The notes beneath the pieces are model-generated. The model ran no database searches, had not been told where the DNA came from, and worked only from the letters and a program-made list of their open reading frames with translations. The translations under genes were made by a program, and so were the position numbers. From the NCBI RefSeq assembly GCF_009795715.1, contig NZ_WTCR01000004.1:186001-250000 (forward strand): a DNA stretch of 64,000 bases. Direction: 5' to 3'. This document shows positions 10,000 through 20,081 of the stretch, piece after piece; the stretch's first letter is position 1; every line of letters begins with the position of its first letter. The DNA is from Labilibaculum euxinicum. Lineage in GTDB: Bacteria; Bacteroidota; Bacteroidia; Bacteroidales; Marinifilaceae.

Positions 10000-12075
10000 T
10001 TATAATTCGATCAAACTAATGGCTGCTCCGCCACCTTCAGCCAAATGATATTCTATTTTCGACGTGTTATCTACCTCTTTATTTAGGATCTGAAACTCAG
10101 TTGGATTCTTATCCCAGTGAGCATTTTTACCATCCAAATAGAGTGTTGCTTTATATTTCTTTCCTGGAGTAAGAAAGTTCAAATCTATATTCATATCGCG
10201 GGCATTTTCATCCGTAATTGATCCGACAAACCAATTTTCAGAATTACGATCCTTACGGGCGATGGTCACAAAATCCCCTACTTCACCATTCAACACCTTG
10301 CTGGTTTCCCAGGTTACGGCTACATCCCGAATGAACTGAAATGCATCGTTTCCTTTGTAATTCTCAATTAAATCGGGAACCATTTGAATAGGGCTGTTAA
10401 TTACCACATACAATGCCAATTGCTGCGCCAAGGTTGTATTCACCTGATTGTTTGGTTTGTTTGGTGTTAACTTGATATTGAAAATACCCGGCGTGTAATC
10501 GATAGGCCCTGCCAACATTCGCGTAAATGCTACAATTGGAAGGTGTTCCGGAGGATTTCCTCCATCGCTTGCCCAGGCATTAAATTCCTGTCCGCGCAAT
10601 CCTTCACGGGCAATTACATTCGGATAAGTTCGACGCAAACCCGTTGCTTTTATTGGTTCATGAGCATTAACTGCCACTTTGTATTTCGCACCTGTTTCCA
10701 CAGCTCTTCTGTAGTTATTCACCATCCATTGTCCGTGATGATATTCTCCTTTCGGGATAATTTTGCCAACATAGCCTGTTTTCACCGAATGAATTCCCAG
10801 CGAATTCATCAATTGATAGGCTGTATCCATTTGCTGATTGTAAGTTCTCGGAGCCGCCGAAGTTTCATGATGCATAATCAACTCTACTCCTTTTTCTTTT
10901 CCGTACCGAACCACTTCCTTTAAATCGTAATCTTTATAAGGAGTAACAAAATCGAAAACACCTTCGCGATCCTCAAAACCAATCCAGTGTTCCCAACCGG
11001 TGTTCCACCCTTCAACCAAAATACCACCAATCTTATTTTCTGAAGCAAAGTCGATTAGCTCCTTAGCATATTTGGTTGTAGCACCGTGCTTGCCACTGGC
11101 CATATCCCATGATTTGGTTCCCAAATGCATATCCCACCAGATGCCTACATATTTCATCGGTTTAAAATAATCAACCGATCCAATTTTATTGGGCTCATTC
11201 AAGTTTACAATCAAATCGGATTCAATTAAACCGCCTGCATTTTCAGAAATCTGAATGGTTCTCCAAGGTGTGTTAAAAGGTACAGCTCTTTTTACTTTGT
11301 AACCCGTTCTGTCCGATCCAACCAATTCACTTTCCAGCATCAATTTCTCTTTGTTTACTTTCAAAGTCATTCCTGCATAATCCGTCAGGTTGGCTTCGTG
11401 AAAACTCAAGTAAACACCTTCAGCTGTTTTCATGGTAACCGGAGTGTTCACCGCATTTTCCGGTATATAAGTTTGAGCCAGATTGTCGTTGGAACGCAAT
11501 GCAATTGCATCGATACCGGTAAGTGAGGTAGTATGATATAAGTGTTCGTAAATGTCCCAATCGCCCGGAATCCACCATACCTTGTGATCGCCGGTGAGAT
11601 TAAACTGTGTATTTTCATCGGTAATCATCACCTCTTTCATAGCCTCCTGTTCCGGAAATTCATACCGAAATCCAAGACCATCATTATATACTTTAAACAC
11701 CAAATTCATTTTTCGGTTTGGAGCCTGTTCTTCTTCTAAATTCAATACTAATTGATTGAAATTATCCACAACCACTCTTTTCTCGCCCCACTGCATTTCC
11801 CAAGTTGAGTTACTTGATGAAAGTTGTGAGTTAACAATCTTCCATCCTTTTTCGATAGATGGCATATTCTGAAAATCGAAGCCTAAAGTTGACGGCTCAA
11901 TTACTTTTTTACCATTGAACAAAACCTCGTAAGTGGCCTGTCCTTCGACCATACTGAATTGAACGCCAATTTTTCCATCGGGCGATTCAACATTCCGGAC
12001 TAATTTGCCATTGGCACAGGATGCCAATATCATTGCAAGACCAGCAATAAAAAACAGTGTTGATTTAAAATTCAT
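10000..12075 (-). CDS. GH97 alpha-glucosidase lipoprotein (SusB-like)
   Basis: The start is placed at the ATG at 12075. From there the protein begins MNFKSTLFFIAGLAMILASC, a lipoprotein signal with lipobox LASC. An upstream in-frame ATG at 12174 would add 33 residues that spoil the signal. The protein has the GH97 N-terminal beta-sandwich, a central (beta/alpha)8 barrel with EGWNTGWE, MHHETSAA and NAHEPIKATG, and a C-terminal sheet. The glutamates in HHE, HEPI and RGQEFN fit the inverting subgroup typified by SusB. The site that holds the aspartate nucleophile in retaining members reads VKTGYVG here, which also fits inversion (recalled from the family, not aligned). Likely role: release of glucose from alpha-glucans at the cell envelope. 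No susC/susD pair is adjacent. Confidence 0.9.
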   Translation of the reverse strand: MNFKSTLFFIAGLAMILASCANGKLVRNVESPDGKIGVQFSMVEGQATYEVLFNGKKVIEPSTLGFDFQNMPSIEKGWKIVNSQLSSSNSTWEMQWGEKRVVVDNFNQLVLNLEEEQAPNRKMNLVFKVYNDGLGFRYEFPEQEAMKEVMITDENTQFNLTGDHKVWWIPGDWDIYEHLYHTTSLTGIDAIALRSNDNLAQTYIPENAVNTPVTMKTAEGVYLSFHEANLTDYAGMTLKVNKEKLMLESELVGSDRTGYKVKRAVPFNTPWRTIQISENAGGLIESDLIVNLNEPNKIGSVDYFKPMKYVGIWWDMHLGTKSWDMASGKHGATTKYAKELIDFASENKIGGILVEGWNTGWEHWIGFEDREGVFDFVTPYKDYDLKEVVRYGKEKGVELIMHHETSAAPRTYNQQMDTAYQLMNSLGIHSVKTGYVGKIIPKGEYHHGQWMVNNYRRAVETGAKYKVAVNAHEPIKATGLRRTYPNVIAREGLRGQEFNAWASDGGNPPEHLPIVAFTRMLAGPIDYTPGIFNIKLTPNKPNNQVNTTLAQQLALYVVINSPIQMVPDLIENYKGNDAFQFIRDVAVTWETSKVLNGEVGDFVTIARKDRNSENWFVGSITDENARDMNIDLNFLTPGKKYKATLYLDGKNAHWDKNPTEFQILNKEVDNTSKIEYHLAEGGGAAISLIEL

Positions 12076-12467
12076 AGTTTTTTGAATCAAAAGATTAGTA
12101 TTAATTAAGTTCAAACTATAGTTAATTCCTATAAGTTCTGAATAATTATCAAAGTAACCAGAGAATAAGCTCAATAACTAAATACTAATTGAAAATATAG
12201 ATTAAAACATCACCCAAAAACACCTAAAAACCTAACAGTCTTTGCATTAATAAAATACGAAACTCTTGAAAATATAGATAAAATACAATATCCTTTATAA
12301 GCTACACATACAATAATTTGAGAACTTGAATCTTCAGCAAAGTGAATAATTGAACTTTGACAATTTATTTTCCTGAATAAAAAAAACATATTAATATATA
12401 TTGGCATAAATATTGTTAATTAACAACAATTATAAATAATTAATAATATTTACTAAAATTATAGAAC
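12076..12467. other. Divergent intergenic region, GH97 / outer-membrane protein
   Basis: About 390 very AT-rich bases between two divergent genes, so it should carry both promoters. A near-match to the -7 box (TATATTGG, around 12395-12402) precedes the plus-strand gene. The 65-codon minus frame at 12210-12407 has biased, low-complexity content and no start signal, and I do not call it a gene. Confidence 0.4.
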
Positions 12468-13070
12468 ATGAAAAAAACGGTGATCTTATTAATCGCCCTT
12501 ACACTATCAACTTTTGTAATGGCTCAAGAAAAAACTAAAATAAAAGAGGTTGGTCTCACTTTTAGAAATTTGGATGAATTTGGCTTCGGCTATAAAATTG
12601 GTACAGAACAGTCATTATGGAGATTCAATACCATTTTTTTATCAGGGATGAATGAAGATAGAAATTCAGACAAAGCATTTAATGATAGTGATTCTCAACA
12701 ATTCGGATTAAGTTTTAGTGCTGGAAAAGAATACAGAAAACTTATTACAGAAAATCTTGAATACAGATATGGCCTCGATTTATCATTTGGATATAATCAC
12801 TCAAAAGAAAACAATGGATCTACCACTGATCCAAGTAAAAGAAAAAGTAATTTATTTACACCTGGACTTAATCTTGTGTTTGGTTTAAATTATATAATTA
12901 GTGATCAATTAATATTAGGTGCAGAAGTTCTGCCTTACCTTAAATATACATTTGGACAAACATCGGAAGAAAGAAGGATTCCAGAGTATAGTAACAAAGT
13001 AGACCATTCCGATATTAGATATGGTTTTGATAGTTCTTCTGTCTTATTATCCTTAGCTTATCGCTTTTAA
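12468..13070 (+). CDS. Small outer-membrane beta-barrel protein, function unknown
   Basis: 200 residues. A clear signal peptide (MKKTVILLIALTLSTFVMAQ) is followed by alternating amphipathic strands and a C-terminal aromatic (LSLAYRF), the usual BAM recognition signature. The size suggests an 8-stranded OmpW/OmpX-like porin-family barrel. It has its own terminator and is transcribed away from the GH97 gene, so a functional link is not shown. The substrate or role cannot be read from the sequence. Confidence 0.75.
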   Translation: MKKTVILLIALTLSTFVMAQEKTKIKEVGLTFRNLDEFGFGYKIGTEQSLWRFNTIFLSGMNEDRNSDKAFNDSDSQQFGLSFSAGKEYRKLITENLEYRYGLDLSFGYNHSKENNGSTTDPSKRKSNLFTPGLNLVFGLNYIISDQLILGAEVLPYLKYTFGQTSEERRIPEYSNKVDHSDIRYGFDSSSVLLSLAYRF

Positions 13071-13104
13071 TTCTCTGATTCAACTTTGATTTTTTAAGAG
13101 AAAT

Positions 13105-13142
13105 AACTCCCAAACTGCTTATGGCAAGTTGGGAGTTTTTCG
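13105..13142 (+). terminator. Terminator after the outer-membrane protein gene
   Basis: AACTCCCAA (13105-13113) pairs with TTGGGAGTT (13129-13137), with extra pairing inside, and is followed by TTTTT on the plus strand. Confidence 0.8.
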
Positions 13143-13190
13143 TATAAGAAAATTTGTAGTGCTTTGTTATAAAATAGGCATTAATTACAG

Positions 13191-14798
13191 TTAAACCGAC
13201 TTTATCGCCATCACTTTTAAATCAAATTCTTCATTGGGATAAATGGAACGATTCCTAATTTTAGTTTTATAAGTGTAGATGGTATTCACCGAAAAATTAA
13301 GAATACCGGCTATTTTCTCATTGTCGTTTATGCCTAATCGGATCAATGCAAAAATCCGTAAATCGGTATTTAAACATGGAGAATCTTTTAAACTGATTCG
13401 ATCTTTTTCTTCGAACAATTGATTGAATCGATTCACAAAATCAGGAAACAATTTCAGGAAAATCCGATCGAAGTCTTGAAACAAATTCTCGCGTTCTTTC
13501 TTCGAATTGTATTTTTTTAATTCCGATTCGATGGCATCATATTGCTTCGTGATTAGCTGGCGCGAAACGGCTTTTTTCATCGCTTCCAGTTTCTCGATAA
13601 ACTGCGAGCTGAAATTGAAATAGTAACCAACATACTCTTCCTTAATTTTACTTACCTCACGAAGCTGTTCATTCAATTGCCGAAGATTACTATTGCTCTC
13701 CAAAATCTCTTTACGGGCTTTTTTCAATTCCTTTACCTGCCGGTAGATAATGATGGAAAAAGAAATTAACAGCAAGGCCAGAAGAGACACGATCAGAGAA
13801 ATATTGGATATGATCTTTTTTTCCTTTTCTACTTTATTCAAAACAGCAGCTTCAATATCGGGCCGAATAAATGATATCTCCAATTGCCGCGCATTGCTGC
13901 CGTAAAATACCGCATCCCTCTGAGCTTCGGAGATAAACCGGTTTGCTTTCTCTAAATCTCCGTCGTGAAAAAGTAGTTCTGCCAATACTTTCGCCGCCAA
14001 AGTTTCTTTTGTGGTAGACTGAATATCACCTACAACAGCTTTACAAAGATGATATTTTGCTTTTTCTTTTTCCTGCAGTTTTAAATACGAAATGCCCAAA
14101 ATACAATTGGTTATCGCAGCCTGATGCGGGGTTAAATCCTTTTTATTTAATAAGGATGTGCAATACTTTTTAACATCGTAACTGGCGTTATTATTCTGAC
14201 TTTTTAATGCCAAAGCCAGAATATATTCGAAAGAATCTGGATCACCCTCTGCTGCAATTTTCTTCGCATATAAATTCCCGCTTTCGCGGTATTTGGGCGC
14301 ATAATATCCCCAACGGGAATTGGATAAATCGTAATAGGCACGATAAGCTACAGAATAAAAGTCAATGCGCTTTTTTTGATCCAAAGCCATCGGATCGATG
14401 GTCTGAATGCTGTCGATGGTTTCCTTGTATAATCCCCGAAGCAGAAGAATCAGGGAAATATTTGATTTGGCTTCAGCAATTTTTGATGCATCCTTTAACC
14501 GATAAGCCGTTTTCAATGCCAAATTCCCATAATAAAAAGCCGAATCGTAAACAAAATACTCGTATTCTTTGGTCAATCTCACCAATAAATTGTACTCCTC
14601 GTTTCTTCGGTCCTCAAAATTTGAATGATGCAGGGAATCTGTCAGCAAGGCGATTTTGTTCTTTTTTACCTGAACAATGCTGTCTTTCGCTTCAATATAT
14701 TTATTCGCCTCGGCAAACTGAAATGCAAGAGAATCATTTTGTCCGAAAGAATTCAGACTTAGTAAAACAAAAAATGTTAGAATGACACTTCTGTACAT
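13191..14798 (-). CDS. Membrane-spanning TPR sensor with C-terminal HTH (DUF6377/SusR-like)
   Basis: 535 residues. It has a signal peptide (about 1-19), a helical TPR-like periplasmic region (about 60-325), one transmembrane segment (about 330-352), a coiled coil (355-385) and a cytoplasmic part ending in a LuxR-like helix-turn-helix (about 487-520, INDNEKIAGILNFSVNTIYTYK). The layout puts the sensor outside and the DNA-binding domain inside on one chain. The Bacteroides starch regulator SusR has, as I recall, the same plan. With a GH97 enzyme 1.1 kb away, control of glucan use is a reasonable guess but is not proven. A terminator at 14860-14888 isolates it from the TldE gene upstream. Confidence 0.8.
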   Translation of the reverse strand: MYRSVILTFFVLLSLNSFGQNDSLAFQFAEANKYIEAKDSIVQVKKNKIALLTDSLHHSNFEDRRNEEYNLLVRLTKEYEYFVYDSAFYYGNLALKTAYRLKDASKIAEAKSNISLILLLRGLYKETIDSIQTIDPMALDQKKRIDFYSVAYRAYYDLSNSRWGYYAPKYRESGNLYAKKIAAEGDPDSFEYILALALKSQNNNASYDVKKYCTSLLNKKDLTPHQAAITNCILGISYLKLQEKEKAKYHLCKAVVGDIQSTTKETLAAKVLAELLFHDGDLEKANRFISEAQRDAVFYGSNARQLEISFIRPDIEAAVLNKVEKEKKIISNISLIVSLLALLLISFSIIIYRQVKELKKARKEILESNSNLRQLNEQLREVSKIKEEYVGYYFNFSSQFIEKLEAMKKAVSRQLITKQYDAIESELKKYNSKKERENLFQDFDRIFLKLFPDFVNRFNQLFEEKDRISLKDSPCLNTDLRIFALIRLGINDNEKIAGILNFSVNTIYTYKTKIRNRSIYPNEEFDLKVMAIKSV

Positions 14799-14859
14799 GC
14801 TTATTGAATATGGGTTTGCTGAACAAGGGGTAAAAGTAAGATTAATATTTTCTGCAGCA

Positions 14860-14888
14860 AAAAAGCCCTATCAAATTGACAGGGCTGA
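14860..14888 (-). terminator. Terminator of the TldD/TldE operon
   Basis: AGCCCT (14864-14869) pairs with AGGGCT (14881-14886), and inner bases extend the stem. A T-run follows on the minus strand. It lies 22 bases past the TldE stop. Confidence 0.8.
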
Positions 14889-14909
14889 GTTAAACTTATT
14901 TTCGCAATA

Positions 14910-16226
14910 TTATAATCCACTAAAATCGACACCTTCAAACAGCATACTTGGTGTTTGCCACGAACGATCAGTTAATGGATCGTTACCAATCGCAATTAAA
15001 TTGTTCCAAATCTCTTTATGATTTCCGGTAATGTTCATTCCTGATACAGGATGAAGTATTTCTCCTTTTTTAACATAGAAGCCCTCTACTCCAACCGAAA
15101 AATCACCCGTTGCAGAATTGGAATTACCTCCATTAAAACCAGTTACCAAAATACCTTCATTCATATCTTTGGTCAAAGCTGATAAGTCTTTATCTCCCAG
15201 TTCAAAAATCAAATTAGATGACGAGCCTGTAGTTGGTTCCATATCTAACTTTTTACCGTAATAATCATCAATATAGTAGGTCTGAAGTATACCATTCTCT
15301 ATTACCGTCATTTTACGGGAAGCCAAACCATCACCATCATACAATCGTGAATTACGTCCCGATTCAATAAATGGATTGTCGGTAATACTCAATAAATCAG
15401 AAGCAATTTTTTTGCCAATTTTTCCTTCTAAAAAGGATCTTTTTTGCTGAAGGTTATAACCAAACATGGGTTGAAGCAGAGAATTAAATACACGGCCTAC
15501 TGATCTGTTTTCAATCAGCATTTCCATTTTTCCCGATTGAATAGTCTTGGCTCCAATTTTCCTTAAAGCTCTTTCAACAGCATATTTCCCAACACCTTCT
15601 CCAGATAACTGATCCCAAAATCTTGTGGCATTATAATAATAATCACTTGGGCGACTATCACCTCCATTAATTGACGCACTTGCATCAATAGAATAAGACG
15701 TTGATTCTTTAAACCCCTCAACGCCATTACTCAACACTAAATAACTACGGTACGATCCATCACTATAAGATCCGGTAACGCTGATAATTCTTTCGTCCAT
15801 ACCTGTCGTTTCAGCCTCAACCTGCATGGCCAAATCGATTTTCTGACGAGGATCTATCGAGTCGTAATTTGAATCAAATAATTTCAAATCCTTTTCGGTT
15901 CCATCATAACAAAGATGACGATCTGGTAAAGAACGATATTGATCTTTGGCTAAATAATTCGTACCCAGAATAGCCTCCTTGATAAATTTTTCAAGATCGT
16001 TCCTGTCCAATCGATTTGTAGAATGTGTTGAGTATTTACCGTTCACATAAAGCTTAAGGCTTAATCCACTTTGAATCGATTCCTGTATTTTTTCAATTTT
16101 CTGCTTTCTCACTTCAACCTCTGATTCTTTAGAATCATAAACTGAAACTGAAACTTCTTTTGCGCCATTTTCTGTGGCATATTTGGAAGCCCATTGGGCC
16201 AATTCCACTTTTTTATTGTCTTTCAT
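14910..16226 (-). CDS. TldE/PmbA-family partner of TldD
   Basis: 438 residues with the typical PmbA ending (PSMLFEGVDFSGL) and family blocks such as YSIDASASINGG and TGFNGGNSNSATGDFSVGVEGF. TldE lacks the HExxxH metal site of TldD and acts as the non-catalytic half of a heterodimer that degrades or trims peptides (in E. coli, maturation of microcin B17 and removal of CcdA). The gene begins 44 bases after tldD and shares its operon and terminator. No signal peptide is visible: the N-terminus is MKDNKKVELAQWASKY. This contrasts with the twin-arginine N-terminus of the adjacent TldD. Confidence 0.85.
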   Translation of the reverse strand: MKDNKKVELAQWASKYATENGAKEVSVSVYDSKESEVEVRKQKIEKIQESIQSGLSLKLYVNGKYSTHSTNRLDRNDLEKFIKEAILGTNYLAKDQYRSLPDRHLCYDGTEKDLKLFDSNYDSIDPRQKIDLAMQVEAETTGMDERIISVTGSYSDGSYRSYLVLSNGVEGFKESTSYSIDASASINGGDSRPSDYYYNATRFWDQLSGEGVGKYAVERALRKIGAKTIQSGKMEMLIENRSVGRVFNSLLQPMFGYNLQQKRSFLEGKIGKKIASDLLSITDNPFIESGRNSRLYDGDGLASRKMTVIENGILQTYYIDDYYGKKLDMEPTTGSSSNLIFELGDKDLSALTKDMNEGILVTGFNGGNSNSATGDFSVGVEGFYVKKGEILHPVSGMNITGNHKEIWNNLIAIGNDPLTDRSWQTPSMLFEGVDFSGL

Positions 16227-16270
16227 CGAAACTTCTTTTTAATTGATTACAAGTAAACTCTAATGCATGA

Positions 16271-17806
16271 TTAAGCATTAACCCCACCAACAGTCAGTTG
16301 TGCTACTTTAACCGTCGGCAATCCCATAGATACAGGAACTCCTTGTCCGCCTTTACCACAAGTTCCAGTTCCACAATCAATTTTAAGGTCCTTACCTACC
16401 ATTGAGATTTGACGAAGAGCTTCCGGCCCATTACCAATCAGATTTACATCTTTTATTGGTTGGGTCAGTTTACCATTTTCAATTAAATAACCCGATTTCA
16501 CATAGAAAGTAAAATCCCCTGCTCCAATTTGCACTTCTCCATTTGTAAATGTATCCACATAAATTCCATCCTTAACACTGGCAATAATATCTTCTTTGCT
16601 ATGAGGTCCGGCTTCCATATATGTATTTCTCATTCGAGGAATTGGGGCATAGCGGAAAGATTCCCGGCGGCCATTTCCTGTTGGTGCCACATTGTAATAT
16701 TTTGCACTAATTCTGTCGTGCAGATAACTGGTTAATACGCCATTTTCAACCATTTTTGTTTTCTGGGTAAGGATTCCCTCATCATCAATATTCAGAGTCC
16801 CCCTATAATTTGGGTTGGTTCCATCATCAATAATAGTCACAAAATCTTCTCCTACCTTTTGCCCCATTTTATCACTAAAGATTGAGGTTTCCTTCCTATT
16901 AAAATCTGCTTCGAATGCGTGTCCCATTGCCTCATGCAATAGAATACCAGCTCCGCCGGCAGCCAAAACCACCTCCATTTGTCCTGCTTTCGGTTTCACA
17001 GCTTCAAATTGTTTATTGGCGCCTACAACAACTTCATTTGCGATTTCATCCATTAACTCTTCATTCAAATATTCATATCCTATTCTCATGGAACGGGATG
17101 CAAAGAAATCTTCTCTCCGATCTCCTTTCTCCATAACACAAACAGCAATAAAACTCACCATAGGGCGATAATCAAAACTTACCACGCCTTCGGAATTCGC
17201 AAAAAGAATATAAGAAGAACTGTCGTCCAAATACACCTGAACCTTAGCCACTTTACCATCCAAATCGAAAATCTTATCATTCAATTTTTGGAGATATGGT
17301 ATTTTTTGCTTGATAGATACATCCTCCCAGGAAGTTTTAATTTTACAGAATTCAGGATGTACTCTTTCCTGCAAATTAATAGGTGGATAGTCTTTGCTTT
17401 CACTTGCAATACTTGCTGCAGTTTTGGCTACTTTTTTCATAGCATCCAAAGAAATCTCTTCCGAAAAAGCATAACCGGTCTGATCGCCTTTTAAAACGCG
17501 TACACCTACTCCATAGTCAATGTTAGATCCGGCTCGATTTACTTGCTTGTCTTGAAGTCCAACATAGTTTGAAAGAGAATGTTCGAAATACAGATCACAA
17601 TAATCTCCTCCTCTTAATAATGCTTCAGCCATCACTTTTTGCAGCATTTCTCTATCAACATTAAAATGAGCGTAATACTCCTCTAAGCCCGATTGTTCAG
17701 TAATCCGATTGCATCCCATGCTTAAGAATGAGGGCAAAATTGCCATTCCCGCTAAAGAGAAAGATCCTGTTCGGATAAACTCTCTTCTTGAAAATTCATT
17801 GTTCAT
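16271..17806 (-). CDS. tldD: TldD-family zinc metallopeptidase with twin-arginine signal
   Basis: 511 residues. The active-site motif HEAMGH (HExxxH) is near residue 262, and the C-terminal block with GTGTCGKGGQGVPVS is characteristic of TldD. The N-terminus SRREFIRTGSFSLAGMAILPS has the pattern of a Tat signal (RR followed by a hydrophobic segment) and continues to a possible but imperfect lipobox (SMGC). Classical TldD is cytosolic, so export before or after pairing with TldE is an open question. First gene of a tldD-tldE operon. The start is fixed by the Tat motif immediately downstream of the ATG. Confidence 0.85.
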   Translation of the reverse strand: MNNEFSRREFIRTGSFSLAGMAILPSFLSMGCNRITEQSGLEEYYAHFNVDREMLQKVMAEALLRGGDYCDLYFEHSLSNYVGLQDKQVNRAGSNIDYGVGVRVLKGDQTGYAFSEEISLDAMKKVAKTAASIASESKDYPPINLQERVHPEFCKIKTSWEDVSIKQKIPYLQKLNDKIFDLDGKVAKVQVYLDDSSSYILFANSEGVVSFDYRPMVSFIAVCVMEKGDRREDFFASRSMRIGYEYLNEELMDEIANEVVVGANKQFEAVKPKAGQMEVVLAAGGAGILLHEAMGHAFEADFNRKETSIFSDKMGQKVGEDFVTIIDDGTNPNYRGTLNIDDEGILTQKTKMVENGVLTSYLHDRISAKYYNVAPTGNGRRESFRYAPIPRMRNTYMEAGPHSKEDIIASVKDGIYVDTFTNGEVQIGAGDFTFYVKSGYLIENGKLTQPIKDVNLIGNGPEALRQISMVGKDLKIDCGTGTCGKGGQGVPVSMGLPTVKVAQLTVGGVNA

Positions 17807-17946
17807 ATAAAAGTTTTTTTAGGGTTTGGGTTTTCTTTGAATTCTTTGGTGTCCAAAAAGTTAAGACTTTTCATTATCATAACAAAGTTTAATCTAATAT
17901 TTTTTGAATTCTGCCCCTTTCAATTATAGATATCCATAGTTTTTAT

Positions 17947-17954
17947 TATTTTTG
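17947..17954 (+). promoter_or_regulatory. Candidate -7 box for the prolyl oligopeptidase gene
   Basis: TATTTTTG matches the Bacteroidota -7 consensus TAnnTTTG, placed 39 bases before the start codon. I see no correctly spaced -33 TTTG, so this is tentative. Confidence 0.35.
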
Positions 17955-17992
17955 ATAAATTTTCAAAATTTAAAACATAAAATCAATCATTA

Positions 17993-20065
17993 ATGAAACA
18001 TTTTCTGTTAGTAATTATTTGCTTATTAAGCATTCAAACATTACAATCACAACAGCTTGAATATCCTACATGTCCAAAACAAACTGTTGTAGATACCTTT
18101 TTTAATCAATACCCCGTTTCAGAAAATTATAGATGGATGGAAGATATTCGAAGTCCTGAAGTTGAACAATGGATAAAAGATGAAAATAAAATATCTCAAA
18201 AGTTTCTTCGAAAAGCATCAATTAAATACAATTCAAAAGCATCAATTAAAAAGTATGGTTTTGTTGATGGATTTTATGCTACAAAAAAAGGAAAATACTA
18301 TTTTGATTCTGGTCGAAGAAATAAACTAGCATCTTCAGGCTTGTACATAGGTGATAGTTACGACAACATTAATCAACTCTTAATAGATCCCAACTTTAAA
18401 AATGGAGGAGACAAAGTTAACATTACCGGTTTTGATGTTTCTCGTGACTCTGAAAAATTAGTGTACATGATCAACCGAAATGGAACGGATTGGCGAGAAA
18501 TTAAAGTTGTTGGCTTACCATCTGGAAAAGAACATAAGGATCATTTAAAAGGAATAAAATATTCTTCTGTTGCATGGAAAGGTGATGGCTTCTTCTATTC
18601 ACAATATCCATATCTTGGAGAATTCTATGCCGCAGTTGGAGAAGAAGTTTACTTCCATAAACTAGGAGATACTCAAGAACAGGACAAACTTATCTTTAAA
18701 AGAAAAAATCCTACTACCAAATTTTCATATGTAACCACCTCTAATGAGCGCTATTTTATTTTAGAAGAAGAAACTACAAATTACTTCAACTACTTTTTTA
18801 TTGATTATCAATCAGAAAAACCATATTTACGTCCATTATTGATGAAGCAAAAAGCAAGTATATCAGTAATTGATAGCCAAGATGGAGAATTGATTGCTAC
18901 AACAGGAAAAACCAATGGTGGTTCCGTCGTTGCAATTGATCCGTATAATCCTTTTGAATGGCGACAAATTGTTCCCGAATTAAATAATGGAGTTTTATTA
19001 AGTTGTATTACTAAAACGGATCGAATTATCGTAACCTATCAAAGCAATCAACATCCTATTTTAAAAGTGTTTGATTATTCCGGAAAACAATTATTCAATA
19101 TGAATTTTCTTAGTGGTAGTTCAATTAGTGGATTTAATGGCGAAAAAGAAGATGAAAACCTGATCTTCTATAGGGAACAATACACAATGCCATCCATTTC
19201 TTATCATTTTAATGTCAAAACATTTGATGTAAAATATGGGGAAGCTGTAAATGTTGTATTCAATTTTAAAAATTACGAAACAAAATCTATTAAGTATCCT
19301 GTTAATGATAGCATAAGTATACCTATGAATTTGGTGTACAAGAAAGGATTAAAGCTCGATGGGAATAATCCATGTCTGCTAAAAGCATATGGTGGTTTTG
19401 GTTCAATTTCAACGCCACACTTCAATCCTGGAATAATTCATTTCATTGAAAAGGGTGGTGTTTATGCCTATGCCAACATACGTGGAGGCGGTGATTTAGG
19501 TATGTCGTGGGCAAGAGCTGGAAAAAGATTAAACAAACAAAACACAATTGATGATTTTAATGCTGCTACAGAATATTTAATAAAAGAAGGATATTCTTCT
19601 GCTAATAAAATGGCCTGTACAGGAGGTTCACATGGAGGTTTGGTTGTAGCTGCTGCTGCAATTCAAAGACCAGATTTATATGCTGCAGTTGTTCCCGTTG
19701 TTGCTGTAACTGATATGTTACGATTTGAACAGTTTACTGTTGGTGTGCTGCACAAAGATGAATTTGGAACTGTAGCAGACTCAACAGATTTTCTTAATCT
19801 TCGCAGTTATTCGCCTTTACACAACATTAAAGAAGATGTAAATTATCCCGCCATGTTAGTTATGACATCTGAAAATGACGATCGAGTTCCACCACTACAT
19901 TCTTACAAATTTGTAGCTCAACTTCAAAATAGAAAGGCACAAACGAACCCAATTTTATTGAGGGTTGAAAAAGATGCAGGCCATTATGGTGGAATGAATT
20001 ACTATTCTCGTATTAATTCCCAATCCAACTTATATGATTTTATTTTTAAAATTCTTCTGAACTAA
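17993..20065 (+). CDS. Secreted prolyl oligopeptidase (S9A)
   Basis: 690 residues. A signal peptide (about 1-19, ending LQS) precedes an N-terminal segment with the family start (YPVSENYRWMED), a seven-bladed propeller (about 80-400) and an alpha/beta hydrolase domain. The catalytic set is complete: S546 in GGSHGG, the aspartate in SENDDRVP (629 or 630) and H664 in AGHYGG. It cleaves after proline in short peptides. With the DPP IV homologue at 46-48 kb, the tricorn-like protease and the M16 enzyme, it gives a secreted peptide-degrading set. Standard length for the family. Confidence 0.92.
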   Translation: MKHFLLVIICLLSIQTLQSQQLEYPTCPKQTVVDTFFNQYPVSENYRWMEDIRSPEVEQWIKDENKISQKFLRKASIKYNSKASIKKYGFVDGFYATKKGKYYFDSGRRNKLASSGLYIGDSYDNINQLLIDPNFKNGGDKVNITGFDVSRDSEKLVYMINRNGTDWREIKVVGLPSGKEHKDHLKGIKYSSVAWKGDGFFYSQYPYLGEFYAAVGEEVYFHKLGDTQEQDKLIFKRKNPTTKFSYVTTSNERYFILEEETTNYFNYFFIDYQSEKPYLRPLLMKQKASISVIDSQDGELIATTGKTNGGSVVAIDPYNPFEWRQIVPELNNGVLLSCITKTDRIIVTYQSNQHPILKVFDYSGKQLFNMNFLSGSSISGFNGEKEDENLIFYREQYTMPSISYHFNVKTFDVKYGEAVNVVFNFKNYETKSIKYPVNDSISIPMNLVYKKGLKLDGNNPCLLKAYGGFGSISTPHFNPGIIHFIEKGGVYAYANIRGGGDLGMSWARAGKRLNKQNTIDDFNAATEYLIKEGYSSANKMACTGGSHGGLVVAAAAIQRPDLYAAVVPVVAVTDMLRFEQFTVGVLHKDEFGTVADSTDFLNLRSYSPLHNIKEDVNYPAMLVMTSENDDRVPPLHSYKFVAQLQNRKAQTNPILLRVEKDAGHYGGMNYYSRINSQSNLYDFIFKILLN

Positions 20066-20081
20066 AAATAAATTCAACAGG

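Noticed and set aside
12075-12174. Longer start for the GH97 gene
   Set aside because: The added 33 residues would precede and mask a clear lipoprotein signal peptide beginning at the ATG at 12075.
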